Shown here in pieces: positions 1 through 8,830 of a stretch of 64,000 bases of DNA; the first letter of the stretch is position 1; every line of letters starts with the position of its first letter. This stretch comes from Luteimonas mephitis DSM 12574. Its GTDB lineage: Bacteria; Pseudomonadota; Gammaproteobacteria; Xanthomonadales; Xanthomonadaceae. The stretch is from the NCBI RefSeq assembly GCF_000422305.1, contig NZ_AULN01000012.1, forward strand, positions 393,001 through 457,000. Direction: 5' to 3'. Made by a program: the position numbers and the translations under genes. A model generated the notes under the pieces. The model was not told the origin of the DNA and searched no databases. It was given only the letters and a program-made list of their open reading frames with translations.

Positions 1-587
<587 letters not shown>

Positions 588-589
588 GC

Positions 590-910
590 ATGCAGCCCGC
601 CGGCCGGCCATCGGGAATCCCGCTGCGGCGCAAGCTGCTGTTCGGCGCGCTCGCGCTGCTGGTCCTGTACTCGGGCTATGCGTGGCATGCGGGCCTGGCG
701 TTCACCTCGGGCATCGCCACGCAGGACATGGACTGGAACGGCGATGGCAAGGTGTCCACGCGCGAAGCCATGCAGTCGTGGTACGCGGTGACCGTGCGCA
801 GCACGCGCGAGGGCAAGCGCGAATGCCACAGTTTCTTCTGGCGCGGCCAAGAAGATGGCCAGCCGATCCGGGTGGACTGCCGGACGACGTTTTCCGGGCA
901 GGAAGACTGA
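590..910 (+). CDS. Small membrane-anchored single EF-hand protein, function unknown
   Basis: A 106-residue protein that begins two bases after the murA stop and is probably co-transcribed with it. Residues 16-32 form one hydrophobic segment after a basic N-terminus (signal anchor or uncleaved signal), so the rest should face the periplasm. Residues 48-59, DWNGDGKVSTRE, fit the 12-residue EF-hand loop exactly (D1, N3, D5, G6, V8, E12), which suggests calcium binding. Two cysteines (in KRECHSF and VDCRTTF) could pair. I do not recognise a named family beyond the EF-hand loop. No clear Shine-Dalgarno sequence is seen; translation may be coupled to murA. Confidence 0.72.
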   Translation: MQPAGRPSGIPLRRKLLFGALALLVLYSGYAWHAGLAFTSGIATQDMDWNGDGKVSTREAMQSWYAVTVRSTREGKRECHSFFWRGQEDGQPIRVDCRTTFSGQED

Positions 911-956
911 CGCGGGATCCATGCGTCATGGGTAGCCGGCAATAGCCGTTCCATTG

Positions 957-1068
957 CCCCAGCCCCCAGCCCCCAGCCCCCAGCTCCCAGCTCCCAGCTC
1001 CCAGCCCCCAGCTCCCAGCTCCCAGCCCCCAGCTCCCAGCCCCCAGCCCCCAGCCCCCAGCCCCCAGC
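957..1068. repeat. Heptamer tandem array, 16 units of (C/T)CCCAGC
   Basis: Sixteen perfect 7-bp units fill 112 bp with no interruption. Only the first base varies; read left to right the units start C C C C T T T C T T C T C C C C. On the minus strand each unit is GCTGGGG or GCTGGGA, so G-runs recur every 7 bp and could form G-quadruplexes. The array lies between two convergent transcription units. The rest of the gene-free stretch 911-1392 holds the palindromes at 1117-1168 and 1360-1387 and otherwise nothing I can name. Confidence 0.95.
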
Positions 1069-1116
1069 TTTTGCTTTGCCCTTGCTCTTTCCCGCAAATG
1101 AATTCACACCGCATTC

Positions 1117-1168
1117 CCGCAGACCCGAAGGGCGCCGCACACGACGTGCGGCGCCTCCGGGTCTGCGG
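1117..1168. repeat. Long intergenic palindrome (52 bp)
   Basis: CCGCAGACCCG (1117-1127) pairs with CGGGTCTGCGG (1158-1168), and inside it GGCGCCGCAC (1131-1140) pairs perfectly with GTGCGGCGCC (1146-1155) around a 5-nt loop; a short 3/2-nt internal bulge separates the two stems. There is no T-run, so it is not a classical terminator in either direction. Position between convergent genes suggests a transcription barrier or a REP-like element. Confidence 0.8.
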
Positions 1169-1359
1169 AGCTGCGGCGTAGATTTGTTTGCGGAAAAGCA
1201 AGAAAAGCCAAGTCCCAAGGTCTGAGGATGACCCGACGGCTGCCGTCAAATTGGAAGGCGAGGGGCAGGGGCTTTGGCAAGTGATGCCGGAGGCGCTGGA
1301 CGAGCAGGCGTTCCCCTGCTGGAAACCCGTCTTCGAAGAGGACGGATCAGACCGCACGA

Positions 1360-1387
1360 TTCCCGGAACGGCACTGCGATCCGGGAA
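1360..1387 (-). terminator. Hairpin just downstream of the DUF3108 operon
   Basis: TTCCCGGA (1360-1367) and TCCGGGAA (1380-1387) are perfect inverted repeats around a 12-nt loop, 5 nt beyond the stop codon of the leftward DUF3108 gene. No U-run follows, so this is a stabilising or weak termination hairpin at best. Confidence 0.4.
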
Positions 1388-1392
1388 CGGCT

Positions 1393-2085
1393 CTACTGCA
1401 CCGACTGGATCCGCAGGTCGATCTCGTCCTTGCCGTCCTTGCGCTGCAGGATGCGCGCCGGCACCGGCAGGCCTTCGACGACCCACGCGACGGTTTCCTT
1501 GTTGCCGCTGGCGTACGAGACCTTGGTCGCGGGGCGTGGCTTGCCGCCGACGGTGATGGTGTCCTTGCCGACGACCTTGTAGGTCAGCTTCTTGACCCGG
1601 CCGTCCTCGACCATCCGGTACGAAAGCGGCTTGCCCGCGGGAACGTCGCGGGCGAGTTCGAGGTTGAGCAGCAGCGCATCGACGTCGCCGGCCTGCAGCT
1701 TCACCGGGCCGGCGCGCTCGGCCTTGACGTCGCCGCTCCATGTGGCAACGCCCTTGCCCCAGTCGTAGGTCGCCTGCTTGTCGGTCTTCTTGATCAGCAG
1801 CAGTGACGAGTCGGTTCCCGAGAGCGGGCGCCACTTGCCGTCGTGGTCTTCGAACACGGTGCTCTGGTCGAGCTTGATGCCGCCGCTGCCGATGCTGAGC
1901 GTGTACTTCCAGCGATCGTTGCCTTGCGGCTCCAGGGTCATCCGGCCGTTGCCCTGCAGGCCCATGTAGCTGGCCTGGTAGATGGCGGTGAACGGCTCGA
2001 TCGCCAGCGCCGGCATGCTGGCGAGAAGCAGCAGCGCGGCGGCGGAAAGGATGGACTTCCTGTTCTTGCGGAGGATCTTCATCAT
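1393..2085 (-). CDS. DUF3108 domain exported protein (second of a pair)
   Basis: A 230-residue protein with an N-terminal signal peptide (basic MMKILRKNRKS, hydrophobic AAALLLLASMPALA, cleavage near ALA-I). The mature part matches the DUF3108 pattern: EPFTAIYQASYMGLQGNGRM near the N-terminus, STVFEDHDGKWRPL in the middle, and the end motif WVVEGLPVPARILQRKDG. Such proteins are expected in the periplasm or envelope; their biochemical role is not established. Its ATG overlaps the stop of the upstream DUF3108 gene as ATGA, so the two are translationally coupled paralogues. An alternative start one codon downstream (second Met) is possible. Confidence 0.85.
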   Translation of the reverse strand: MMKILRKNRKSILSAAALLLLASMPALAIEPFTAIYQASYMGLQGNGRMTLEPQGNDRWKYTLSIGSGGIKLDQSTVFEDHDGKWRPLSGTDSSLLLIKKTDKQATYDWGKGVATWSGDVKAERAGPVKLQAGDVDALLLNLELARDVPAGKPLSYRMVEDGRVKKLTYKVVGKDTITVGGKPRPATKVSYASGNKETVAWVVEGLPVPARILQRKDGKDEIDLRIQSVQ

Positions 2086-2852
2086 TGGATTCCCTGGTAT
2101 TCGATCAGGCGCAGGTCGATGCCGTCACGGCCATCTTCCCGCTGCAGCATGCGGACCGGCGTCGGCACGCCGTTGACGACCCAGAAGATGGTCTCATCGT
2201 TGCCGCCGTTGACGCGTGAAACCCGCATCGCGTCGTAGCTCAGCTCGCCGACCTTGATCGTTTCGGTCTGGTCGGCCACCTGGTAGACGTGGTCGCGGAC
2301 GCGGCCGCCGTCGACGAACCTGTACTGCAGGCGCGCGCCGGGGCGTGCGTCGCGGATCACCGCAAGGTTGATCAGCAGGCCGCTCATGTCGCCGTCGTGC
2401 AGTGCGATCGGCTTGCTGCGCTCGTCCTTGATGCTGCCCTGCCAGCGGGCGCTGCGGGTGCTCCAGTCATAGACGCCGTTGATCTTCTTGCCCAGGAACA
2501 GGCCCTTGCGGATCGTGCTCTGGGTCAGCGGGCGGAACTGGCCGTCGATGTCGTCGAACACCGTGCTCTGCTGGATGTTGAGCCCGAGGATGCCGGCGAA
2601 ACCGCGGTTGCCCTTGATACCCAGGTCCACGCGCCACTGGGTGCCTTCGTTGTGCACGACCTGCATGGTCGCGCTGCCGGCCAGGTCGCCCTTGTTGAAG
2701 GCCTCGTAGGTGGCGACGAACGGCTCCAGCGGGCGAGGCTGTGCCTGTTCGGCCTCGACGGCGACGGAGGCCGGTGGCGCGGTGGTGTCCTGGGCGCGTG
2801 CAGGCAGGCAGGCCAGCAGCGCCAGCAGGGCAAGTGCGGGGAAGGGCTTCAT
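2082..2852 (-). CDS. DUF3108 domain exported protein (first of a pair)
   Basis: Start at ATG 2852 gives 256 residues with a clear signal peptide (MKPFPALALLALLACLPARA, cleavage after ARA). The mature protein repeats the architecture of its downstream neighbour: FVATYEAFNKGDLAGSATM, QSTVFDDIDGQFRPL, and WVVNGVPTPVRMLQREDG near the end, so the pair arose by tandem duplication. The purN stop lies 10 bp upstream, suggesting an operon purM-purN-DUF3108-DUF3108, an order I believe is common in this family but did not check. Function unknown; an envelope location is inferred from the signal peptide. Confidence 0.86.
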   Translation of the reverse strand: MKPFPALALLALLACLPARAQDTTAPPASVAVEAEQAQPRPLEPFVATYEAFNKGDLAGSATMQVVHNEGTQWRVDLGIKGNRGFAGILGLNIQQSTVFDDIDGQFRPLTQSTIRKGLFLGKKINGVYDWSTRSARWQGSIKDERSKPIALHDGDMSGLLINLAVIRDARPGARLQYRFVDGGRVRDHVYQVADQTETIKVGELSYDAMRVSRVNGGNDETIFWVVNGVPTPVRMLQREDGRDGIDLRLIEYQGIQ

Positions 2853-2862
2853 GGGGTCGACA

Positions 2863-3570
2863 TCATGCAAAGCGCAGGTTGGCTGCCAGCTGAAGCGGGA
2901 CGCTTGCGCGGCCGTCGACATGAACGCCGTCTTCAGCCAGCCGGATGCGGCCCGCCGCGAACCAGCGCAGGGTCTCCACCAGCAGCGGATGCTCGCGTTC
3001 GAGCACGCGTGCGGCCAGCGCGTCGGCATCGTCGCCGGGATGCACCGGCACCCGCGCCTGCGCGATCACCGGGCCGCCGTCGAGGTCGGGAGTGACGAAG
3101 TGGATGCTCGCGCCGTGCTCGGTCGCCGCCGCGTCCAGCGCCTGCTGGTGCGTGTGCAGGCCCTTGAAGGCCGGCAGCAGGGACGGGTGGATGTTGATCA
3201 CGCGGCCGCGGCGGGCGTCGACGACGGCGCCGTCGATCAGGCGCATGTAGCCGGCGCAGACGATCAGGTCCGGCCGGACCTCGTCCACGGCCGCGAACAG
3301 GGCGGCGTCGAAGTCGACGCGGCTGGCGAATGCTTTGGGGCTCAGCGCCCGCGCGGGGATCCCGACGTCACGCGCGCGCTGCAAGGCCACGGCTGCGGGC
3401 TTGTCGGAAAACACCCCCACGATCCGCGCCGGCAGGCTGCCATCGGCAATCGCATCGAGCAGCGCCTGCAGGTTGCTGCCGCGCCCGGAGGCGAGGACGG
3501 CGATGCGATAAGACCGGGATTCGGGATTCGGGATTCGGGATTCGGGCGCGCTGTCAGCCGATGTGGACAC
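2863..3570 (-). CDS. purN: Phosphoribosylglycinamide formyltransferase PurN
   Basis: PurN uses 10-formyl-THF to formylate GAR in de novo purine synthesis. The core begins [20 protein letters not shown], continues with [21 protein letters not shown] (catalytic Asn and His) and [15 protein letters not shown] (catalytic Asp). The start is a problem: no ATG, GTG or TTG occurs where homologues start. The nearest in-frame starts are GTG codons at 3570, 3576 and 3579, all inside the 3' end of purM. Using 3570 gives 235 residues, of which about 20 N-terminal residues are extra and include the peptide [10 protein letters not shown] encoded by the GGGATTC heptamer repeat. The overlap with purM implies coupled translation. 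Identity is certain; the start is not. Confidence 0.9.
   Translation of the reverse strand: MSTSADSAPESRIPNPESRSYRIAVLASGRGSNLQALLDAIADGSLPARIVGVFSDKPAAVALQRARDVGIPARALSPKAFASRVDFDAALFAAVDEVRPDLIVCAGYMRLIDGAVVDARRGRVINIHPSLLPAFKGLHTHQQALDAAATEHGASIHFVTPDLDGGPVIAQARVPVHPGDDADALAARVLEREHPLLVETLRWFAAGRIRLAEDGVHVDGRASVPLQLAANLRFA
3516..3546. repeat. GGGATTC heptamer repeat at the purM-purN junction
   Basis: Four perfect GGGATTC units (3516-3543) followed by a fifth GGG. The G-rich strand is the plus strand, the template strand for purM-purN, so mRNA carries GAATCCC units. The five G-runs with 4-nt spacers could fold into a G-quadruplex. The array lies between the purM stop and the conserved PurN core, inside the predicted purN reading frame. 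Confidence 0.93.
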
Positions 3571-4582
3571 GTTCACCACCGCCGTTGGCCGTGACGACTT
3601 CACCGATCCGGCGGTGCGACAGCGCGAGGCGGTCGAGTTCGGATTCAACCGCGGCCACCGCCGATGCGGGGACCACCAGCACGAAGCCGATGCCGCAGTT
3701 GAACGTGCGCCACATTTCCGAGTCCGCCACCGCGCCTTCGCGCTGCAGCCAGTCGAACACCGGCGGCAGCACGATGGCCGACGCCTCGATGTCGAGGCCC
3801 AGGCCATCGGGCACGACGCGGATGATGTTCTCGGTCAGCCCGCCGCCGGTGATGTGGGCCATGGCGTGGATCGAGGCGCCGTTGTCGCCGCGCAGCAGTT
3901 CCAGGATGGGTTTGACGTACAGCGCGGTCGGCGCCATCAGCGCGTCTTCGAGGCGAATGCCGCCCAGGTCGAGGTCGCCGGGACGGCCGGCGCGGTCGAA
4001 GATGCGCCGGACCAGCGAATAGCCGTTCGAATGCGGCCCGCTGGAGGCGATGCCGAGCAGCACGTCGCCGGCTTCGACGCGGCCGCCGTCGCGCAGTTCG
4101 GATTTTTCCACCGCGCCGACGGTGAAGCCCGCGAGATCGTATTCGCCCGGCGCGTACATGTCGGGCATCTCGGCGGTCTCGCCGCCGATCAGCGCGCAGC
4201 CGGCCATCTCGCAGCCCTTCGCGATGCCGCCGACCACCGCCACCGTGGTATCGATGTCGAGCTTGCCGGTGGCGAAGTAGTCGAGGAAGAACAGCGGCTC
4301 GGCGCCCTGCACCAGCACGTCGTTGACGCACATGCCGACCAGGTCGATGCCGATGGTGTCGTGGCGCCCGAGCTGCTGGGCGAGTTTGAGCTTGGTGCCG
4401 ACGCCGTCGGTACCGGACACCAGCACCGGTTCGCGGTACTTGCCCGACAGGTCGAACAGCGCGCCGAAGCCGCCCAGCCCGCCCATCACCTCGGGTCGGA
4501 AGCTGCGCCTGACCAGCGGCTTGATGCGTTCGACGACCTGGTTGCCGGCATCGATGTCGACGCCGGCCTCGCGGTAGGTCAT
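3554..4582 (-). CDS. purM: Phosphoribosylformylglycinamidine cyclo-ligase PurM
   Basis: PurM (AIR synthetase) closes the imidazole ring of FGAM with ATP. Start at ATG 4582 gives 342 residues, the usual length. Visible signatures are [17 protein letters not shown] in the N-terminal half, [21 protein letters not shown] at the centre and [15 protein letters not shown] in the C-terminal half. It is the first gene of the leftward purM-purN unit. A minus-strand TAAAAT (4644-4649) upstream could be the -10 element, although I see no convincing -35. Upstream in-frame codons extend further but lack family similarity. Confidence 0.97.
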   Translation of the reverse strand: MTYREAGVDIDAGNQVVERIKPLVRRSFRPEVMGGLGGFGALFDLSGKYREPVLVSGTDGVGTKLKLAQQLGRHDTIGIDLVGMCVNDVLVQGAEPLFFLDYFATGKLDIDTTVAVVGGIAKGCEMAGCALIGGETAEMPDMYAPGEYDLAGFTVGAVEKSELRDGGRVEAGDVLLGIASSGPHSNGYSLVRRIFDRAGRPGDLDLGGIRLEDALMAPTALYVKPILELLRGDNGASIHAMAHITGGGLTENIIRVVPDGLGLDIEASAIVLPPVFDWLQREGAVADSEMWRTFNCGIGFVLVVPASAVAAVESELDRLALSHRRIGEVVTANGGGERVHIG

Positions 4583-4797
4583 CGGGGTGGGTGCTGGGGG
4601 ATTGGTGCCGGTCACGATGGCTCGCTGGGCTGGGAAAGCGCCAATTTTAGCAGCCGGGGCGGCCTGGGCCGCGCCTGGCAGGCAGCCGGACGGTTCAGGT
4701 GCGGCTTGCCGGGTGACGCGGTCCCGCCGGGCGTTCACGGAATCGCAGGGGCGCCTTTGTGGCACCATTTCGACTGGCGTGCAGGCAGGAAGGAACG

Positions 4798-5907
4798 ATG
4801 CAGGGATCAATCCGAACCCGGTGGGCGTGGGCGACCGCGCTGTTGCTGGCCACGATGCTGGCCGCCACCGGCGCCCGCGCGCAGCGCGTCGAGGGCGACC
4901 GCGCCATCGCGCAGGGGCTCTATGCCGCCGAGGTACCGGTCAACAGCCAGGGCGAGGCCGAACGCAACGCCGGTTTCTCGCGCGCGCTGGCCGAGGTGCT
5001 GGCGAAACTGTCGGGCGATCGCAGTGCGGCGTCCAGGCCGGGCGTCGGCCGCGAGCTGCGCCGCGCCGGGGATTACGTGGACGGCTACGACTATCGCCAG
5101 GACGAAGGCGTTTCGGCCAGCGGCGCGCCCAGCTTCAGCACCAAGCTGGTGGTGCGCTTCCGCCAGGACGATATCGATGGCCTCGCCTCCGCGCTGGGGC
5201 TGCCGGTGTGGCCGGCGCCGCGGCCCAAGCCGGTGCTGTGGCTGGCGATCGATGACGGTTCCGGGCCGCGCCTGGTGGCGCTGGCGCAGAACAACGTGGC
5301 CCGTTCGGTGCTGCAGCGGGCCAAGGCACGCGGTTTCAGCCTCGGGTTGCCTTCGGGCAGCGCCGCGGAGCAGGCCGCGGTGGGTGCGATCTGGCGCGGC
5401 GACACCGCGGCCATCGCTCGACTGTCCTCGCGCTACAGCCCGCCGATGCAACTGGTCGGGAAGCTCTATCGCAGCAAGGGCGGCTGGACCGCGGACTGGA
5501 CCTTCATCGACAACGGCCGCGTGTTGTCGAGCTGGAGCAACAGCGAGGGCGACGCGCGCCGGGCGATGGCCGGCGGCGCCGACGGGGCCGCGGATGCGCT
5601 GACCAAGCGGTATGCCAAGCACAGCCCGGCCGGGCCCGCGGGCAAGTATCGCGTCACCTTCACCGGGATCGACGACGGCGCCGACTATGTGCGCCTGTCC
5701 GCGCTGTTGCAGGGCATGTCGGTGGTGCGCGGCATGACGCCGCTGCGGGCGACGCCGGAGGGGCTCGAGGTCGACCTCGACCTGCTCACCGGCCTGCCGG
5801 GCTTTCGCCGCATGGTCGACGACAAGGTGCTGATGGAAGTCGGCGCTGTCGGTGAAGGATCCACGCCGGGCGAAGTGGTCGCCCCCGCAGTCTTCCGCCT
5901 GCTCTGA
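4798..5907 (+). CDS. DUF2066 domain exported protein
   Basis: Start at ATG 4798, preceded by GGAAGGAAC, gives 369 residues. Residues 1-30 are a signal peptide ending AATGARAQ. The mature protein has the DUF2066 layout: an early block [56 protein letters not shown], and [11 protein letters not shown]. It is divergent from purM and lies 11 bp before the AI-2E permease gene. The order purM / DUF2066 - permease - hda resembles arrangements in other gammaproteobacteria, but the role of DUF2066 proteins is not known. A start 13 codons upstream exists but would put the signal peptide in the wrong place. Confidence 0.88.
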   Translation: MQGSIRTRWAWATALLLATMLAATGARAQRVEGDRAIAQGLYAAEVPVNSQGEAERNAGFSRALAEVLAKLSGDRSAASRPGVGRELRRAGDYVDGYDYRQDEGVSASGAPSFSTKLVVRFRQDDIDGLASALGLPVWPAPRPKPVLWLAIDDGSGPRLVALAQNNVARSVLQRAKARGFSLGLPSGSAAEQAAVGAIWRGDTAAIARLSSRYSPPMQLVGKLYRSKGGWTADWTFIDNGRVLSSWSNSEGDARRAMAGGADGAADALTKRYAKHSPAGPAGKYRVTFTGIDDGADYVRLSALLQGMSVVRGMTPLRATPEGLEVDLDLLTGLPGFRRMVDDKVLMEVGAVGEGSTPGEVVAPAVFRLL

Positions 5908-5918
5908 GAACGCTGCCG

Positions 5919-7106
5919 ATGGACGACACCGCCGCGAGCGACATCGCCCGCTTCCTCAAGCGCCTGCAGTGGGCGCTGGTCGCGCTGGCCGCGGGCTGGC
6001 TGGTGTGGCTGCTTGGGCCGATCCTGACGCCGTTCGTGGTCGCCGCGCTGCTGGGCTGGCTGGGCGACCCGATGGTCGATCGGCTGGAACGGGCCGGGCG
6101 TTCGCGCAACACCGCGGTGATCCTGGTGTTCGCGCTGATGGCGCTGCTGCTGGCGCTGGCGCTGCTGATCCTGGTGCCGACGCTGCAGCGCCAGGTCGTC
6201 ACCCTGGTCGAATCGCTGCCGCACTACCGCGAGTGGTTCGCCGGCACCGCGATCCCGTGGCTGGAGCAGCGCACGCGCCTGCAGCTCTCGACCTGGCTGG
6301 ACCCGGAATACCTGATCGAACAATTGCGCGTGCACTGGGACCGCGCCGGCGGCATCGCCACCACCGCGCTGGGCTACCTGTCGCGCTCGGGCTTCGCGGT
6401 GTTCGCGATGGTGGCCAACGTGGTGCTGATCCCGGTGCTGACGTTCTTCTTCCTGCGCGACTGGGACGTGTTCATCGAACGCGCCGCTTCGCTGGTGCCG
6501 CGCGACCACCTGCGCGTCGTGTCGCAGCTGGCGGCGGAGTCCAGCGACATGCTCGGCGGCTTCCTGCGCGGGCAGTTCACGGTGATGCTGATCCTGGGCG
6601 CGATGTACGGCATCGGCCTGTGGGCGATCGGCCTGGACCTGGGCCTGCTGATCGGCATCGTCGCCGGCCTGTTGACCTTCGTGCCCTACCTCGGCCCCAC
6701 CAGTGGCCTGGTGTTCGGCGTGCTCGCCGCGCTGGTGCAGCACGGCGACTGGAAGCACGTGGCCGGGGTGCTGGCGGTGTTCGGCGTCGGCCAGGTGATC
6801 GAGAGCTACTGGCTGACGCCGAAACTGGTCGGCGACCGCATCGGCCTGCATCCGGTGGCGGTGATCTTCGCCGTGCTGGCCGGCGGGCAGCTGTTCGGCT
6901 TCCTCGGCATGCTGTTGGCGCTGCCGGTGGCGGCGGTGGCCAACGTGCTGCTGCGCTACGCGCACGTGCGCTACACCCAGAGCCGGCTGTACGCAGGGCA
7001 GGCCCCGGCCATCGTCGTCCCGGCCGAGCGCGCCAGCGGCGGGAGCATCATCGTTCCCGGTGGCGGCGCGGGCGATACGGGCGTCGAAGGCGAAGGCAAG
7101 GCGTGA
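5919..7106 (+). CDS. AI-2E family transporter (PerM-like permease)
   Basis: A 395-residue integral membrane protein with the AI-2E/PerM pattern: two N-terminal helices (WALVALAAGWLVWLLGPI and FVVAALLGWLGDP), a third (AVILVFALMALLLALALLIL), a long polar loop around residues 90-145, then a C-terminal bundle with TFFFLRDWD, GLLTFVPYLGPTSGLVFG and VIESYWLTPKLVGDRIGLHP, the most conserved family stretch. Family members export or import small molecules; the substrate cannot be read from sequence and the AI-2 label should not be taken literally. The stop overlaps the hda start (GTGA). Confidence 0.92.
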   Translation: MDDTAASDIARFLKRLQWALVALAAGWLVWLLGPILTPFVVAALLGWLGDPMVDRLERAGRSRNTAVILVFALMALLLALALLILVPTLQRQVVTLVESLPHYREWFAGTAIPWLEQRTRLQLSTWLDPEYLIEQLRVHWDRAGGIATTALGYLSRSGFAVFAMVANVVLIPVLTFFFLRDWDVFIERAASLVPRDHLRVVSQLAAESSDMLGGFLRGQFTVMLILGAMYGIGLWAIGLDLGLLIGIVAGLLTFVPYLGPTSGLVFGVLAALVQHGDWKHVAGVLAVFGVGQVIESYWLTPKLVGDRIGLHPVAVIFAVLAGGQLFGFLGMLLALPVAAVANVLLRYAHVRYTQSRLYAGQAPAIVVPAERASGGSIIVPGGGAGDTGVEGEGKA

Positions 7107-7834
7107 GCCGCCCGGATGCCCCGGCGGCCGCGCAGCTGCCGCTGGCGCTGCGCTATCCGCCGGACCAGCGGTTCGACGGCTTCGTCGCCGCGCCGGCCGG
7201 GGCGCTGGCGCAGATCGAGGCGCTGGCCCTCGGACATTCCGCGGATTGGCTGTACCTAGTGGGCGCGCCGGGCTCCGGCAAGACCCATCTCGCGCTGTCT
7301 GCCTGCGCCGCGTCGCAGGCTGCCACGCGCCGCAGCGCGTACCTGCCGCTCGCGGCCGCCGCAGGGCGGATGCGCGAAGCGCTCGACGCGCTGCACGACA
7401 CGCCGTTCATCGCGCTCGACGGCCTCGACCTGGTGGCGGGCCGGCGCGAGGACGAAGTCGCGCTGTTCGACTTCCACAACCGCGCCCGCGACGCCGGCAT
7501 CGCCGTGCTCTACACCGCGCGAGCCGCACCCGATGCGCTGCCGCTGGTGCTGCCCGACCTGCGCTCGCGGCTGTCGCAGTGCCCGCGCATCGCACTTGCG
7601 CCGCTGGATGACGGCGGCCGCCGCCAGGTGCTGCGGCTGCGTGCGAAACGGCGCGGGTTGGCGATCGACGAGGCCGCGATCGACTGGCTGCTGCGCCGCG
7701 TCGACCGCGACCTGTCGAGCCTGGCGCGGCTGCTCGACCGGCTTGACCGCGCCTCGCTCGCCGAGCAGCGACGGATCACGGTGCCGTTCCTGCGCCAGGT
7801 GCTGGGCGGCGAGACGGGGCAGGGAACGCAATAG
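7103..7834 (+). CDS. hda: DnaA regulatory inactivator Hda
   Basis: Hda binds the DNA-loaded beta clamp and stimulates ATP hydrolysis on DnaA, limiting re-initiation. The GTG start at 7103 overlaps the permease stop. The N-terminus carries the clamp-binding hexapeptide QLPLAL (residues 11-16), then YPPDQRFDGFV, a Walker A LVGAPGSGKTHLALS, a Walker B-like FIALDGLDLV and the AAA+ lid region; 243 residues is normal. It is similar to the DnaA AAA+ domain but has no DNA-binding domain IV, which separates it from DnaA. No ATG in frame fits the family start better. Confidence 0.93.
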   Translation: MSRPDAPAAAQLPLALRYPPDQRFDGFVAAPAGALAQIEALALGHSADWLYLVGAPGSGKTHLALSACAASQAATRRSAYLPLAAAAGRMREALDALHDTPFIALDGLDLVAGRREDEVALFDFHNRARDAGIAVLYTARAAPDALPLVLPDLRSRLSQCPRIALAPLDDGGRRQVLRLRAKRRGLAIDEAAIDWLLRRVDRDLSSLARLLDRLDRASLAEQRRITVPFLRQVLGGETGQGTQ

Positions 7835-7935
7835 CGCAGTCGCGGCTCGTGGTGCCTCGCGCCGGCATGCCCGCGTGGGCGAGGGCAGGCCGATGCATTC
7901 CCGGGAGGCGGGTACCCCGGCAGCGCGACGGCCGC

Positions 7936-8724
7936 TCAGGGCTCGGGCGTTGCCTCGGGATCAGGCGTGGCTTCTTCCGTTGCCGGCACGTTCTCGAGTT
8001 CGCCGACATCGACCTGTCCATGCCTGGTTGAGCCCCATTCGGCATCCTGGGCCACGAAGTACGCCTGCGGATCCCAGAACTCGGCCGCGTAGTACTTCTC
8101 CGGCGCTATCGTCATGCCGGTGCCGGCCAGCGGCCCGGTCATCGGCGTGATCCGCAGGCCGCCGCCGACGAAGCCGGCGTGGCTGCCGGTGGTTTCCCGC
8201 TTCGCCTGCCGCATGACCTTCGCCAATCGCGGCTTGGCGGCGTCATCGCCGTACTCGGCCAGCAGCTGCTGGCCGCGCTCGATCGCGTCGCGGCGCTGGT
8301 CGGCGTCGAGAAGTGCCCAGTAGCGTTCGCGCTTGATCACGAAGTTGGGATACATGCGCTCGGCCGCCAGATCCATCCAGGCGTAAGCCAGCTCGCGGTC
8401 CTGCGGCACGCCCAGGCCTTTCCAGTACATCTCGGCGATCATCGCCTGCGAGGGCTTGTCGGCGTAGCGCGCGGCGCGCGTGAACTGGTCCAGTGCCAGC
8501 TCGTACTCCTTGCGGTTGTAGGAATACGCGCCTTCGCGCCGCCAGCGGATGTCGGGATGCGCGGTAAGGAAGCCCGAGGTGAGCATTTCCGGCGGAATGC
8601 CAGGTTCGCCGAGGTAGTTGCCGTACACCGCGCGCTCGGGCGGCGGCTGCGCCGTCAGCACGCGCGCGTTTGCCGGCGCCTGCGCCGTGGCCGCGAACGA
8701 AAGGCAGAGCAGGAACGACGACAT
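7936..8724 (-). CDS. Sel1-like repeat exported protein C (last gene of the ECF operon)
   Basis: Start at ATG 8724 gives 262 residues with a short signal peptide ending FAATAQA. An upstream RHRALAAW would make a better n-region but has no start codon. A conserved head (ARVLTAQPPPERAVYGNYLGE), then about one and a half Sel1/TPR-like repeats: YELALDQFTRAARYADKPSQ, AEMYWKGLGVPQDRELAYAW, and YPNFVIKRERYWALLDADQ. Near the C-terminus is the aromatic motif YYAAEFWDP shared with the two neighbours. It is very close to paralogue A at 9653-10489. Sel1 repeats normally mediate protein-protein contacts; an envelope scaffold or adaptor is an inference. The final 20 residues are acidic and Pro-rich. Confidence 0.75.
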   Translation of the reverse strand: MSSFLLCLSFAATAQAPANARVLTAQPPPERAVYGNYLGEPGIPPEMLTSGFLTAHPDIRWRREGAYSYNRKEYELALDQFTRAARYADKPSQAMIAEMYWKGLGVPQDRELAYAWMDLAAERMYPNFVIKRERYWALLDADQRRDAIERGQQLLAEYGDDAAKPRLAKVMRQAKRETTGSHAGFVGGGLRITPMTGPLAGTGMTIAPEKYYAAEFWDPQAYFVAQDAEWGSTRHGQVDVGELENVPATEEATPDPEATPEP

Positions 8725-8830
8725 CCATGCGGCTAGCGCACGATGGCGCGGGCTGGCCGAGGTGGCGGGGCGGGCAGGAAGCCCAGCACCACCGTGGTGG
8801 ACTGGACCGATGTCTTCACGAAAATGAAGT

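Noticed and set aside
957-1068. CRISPR array
   Set aside because: The units are 7 bp with no spacers; this is a simple tandem repeat. The same holds for 3516-3546 and 27547-27612.
3563-5602. A 679-residue rightward reading frame over purM and DUF2066
   Set aside because: It is antisense to purM and out of frame with the DUF2066 gene; its composition follows GC-driven shadow translation and no family is recognisable.
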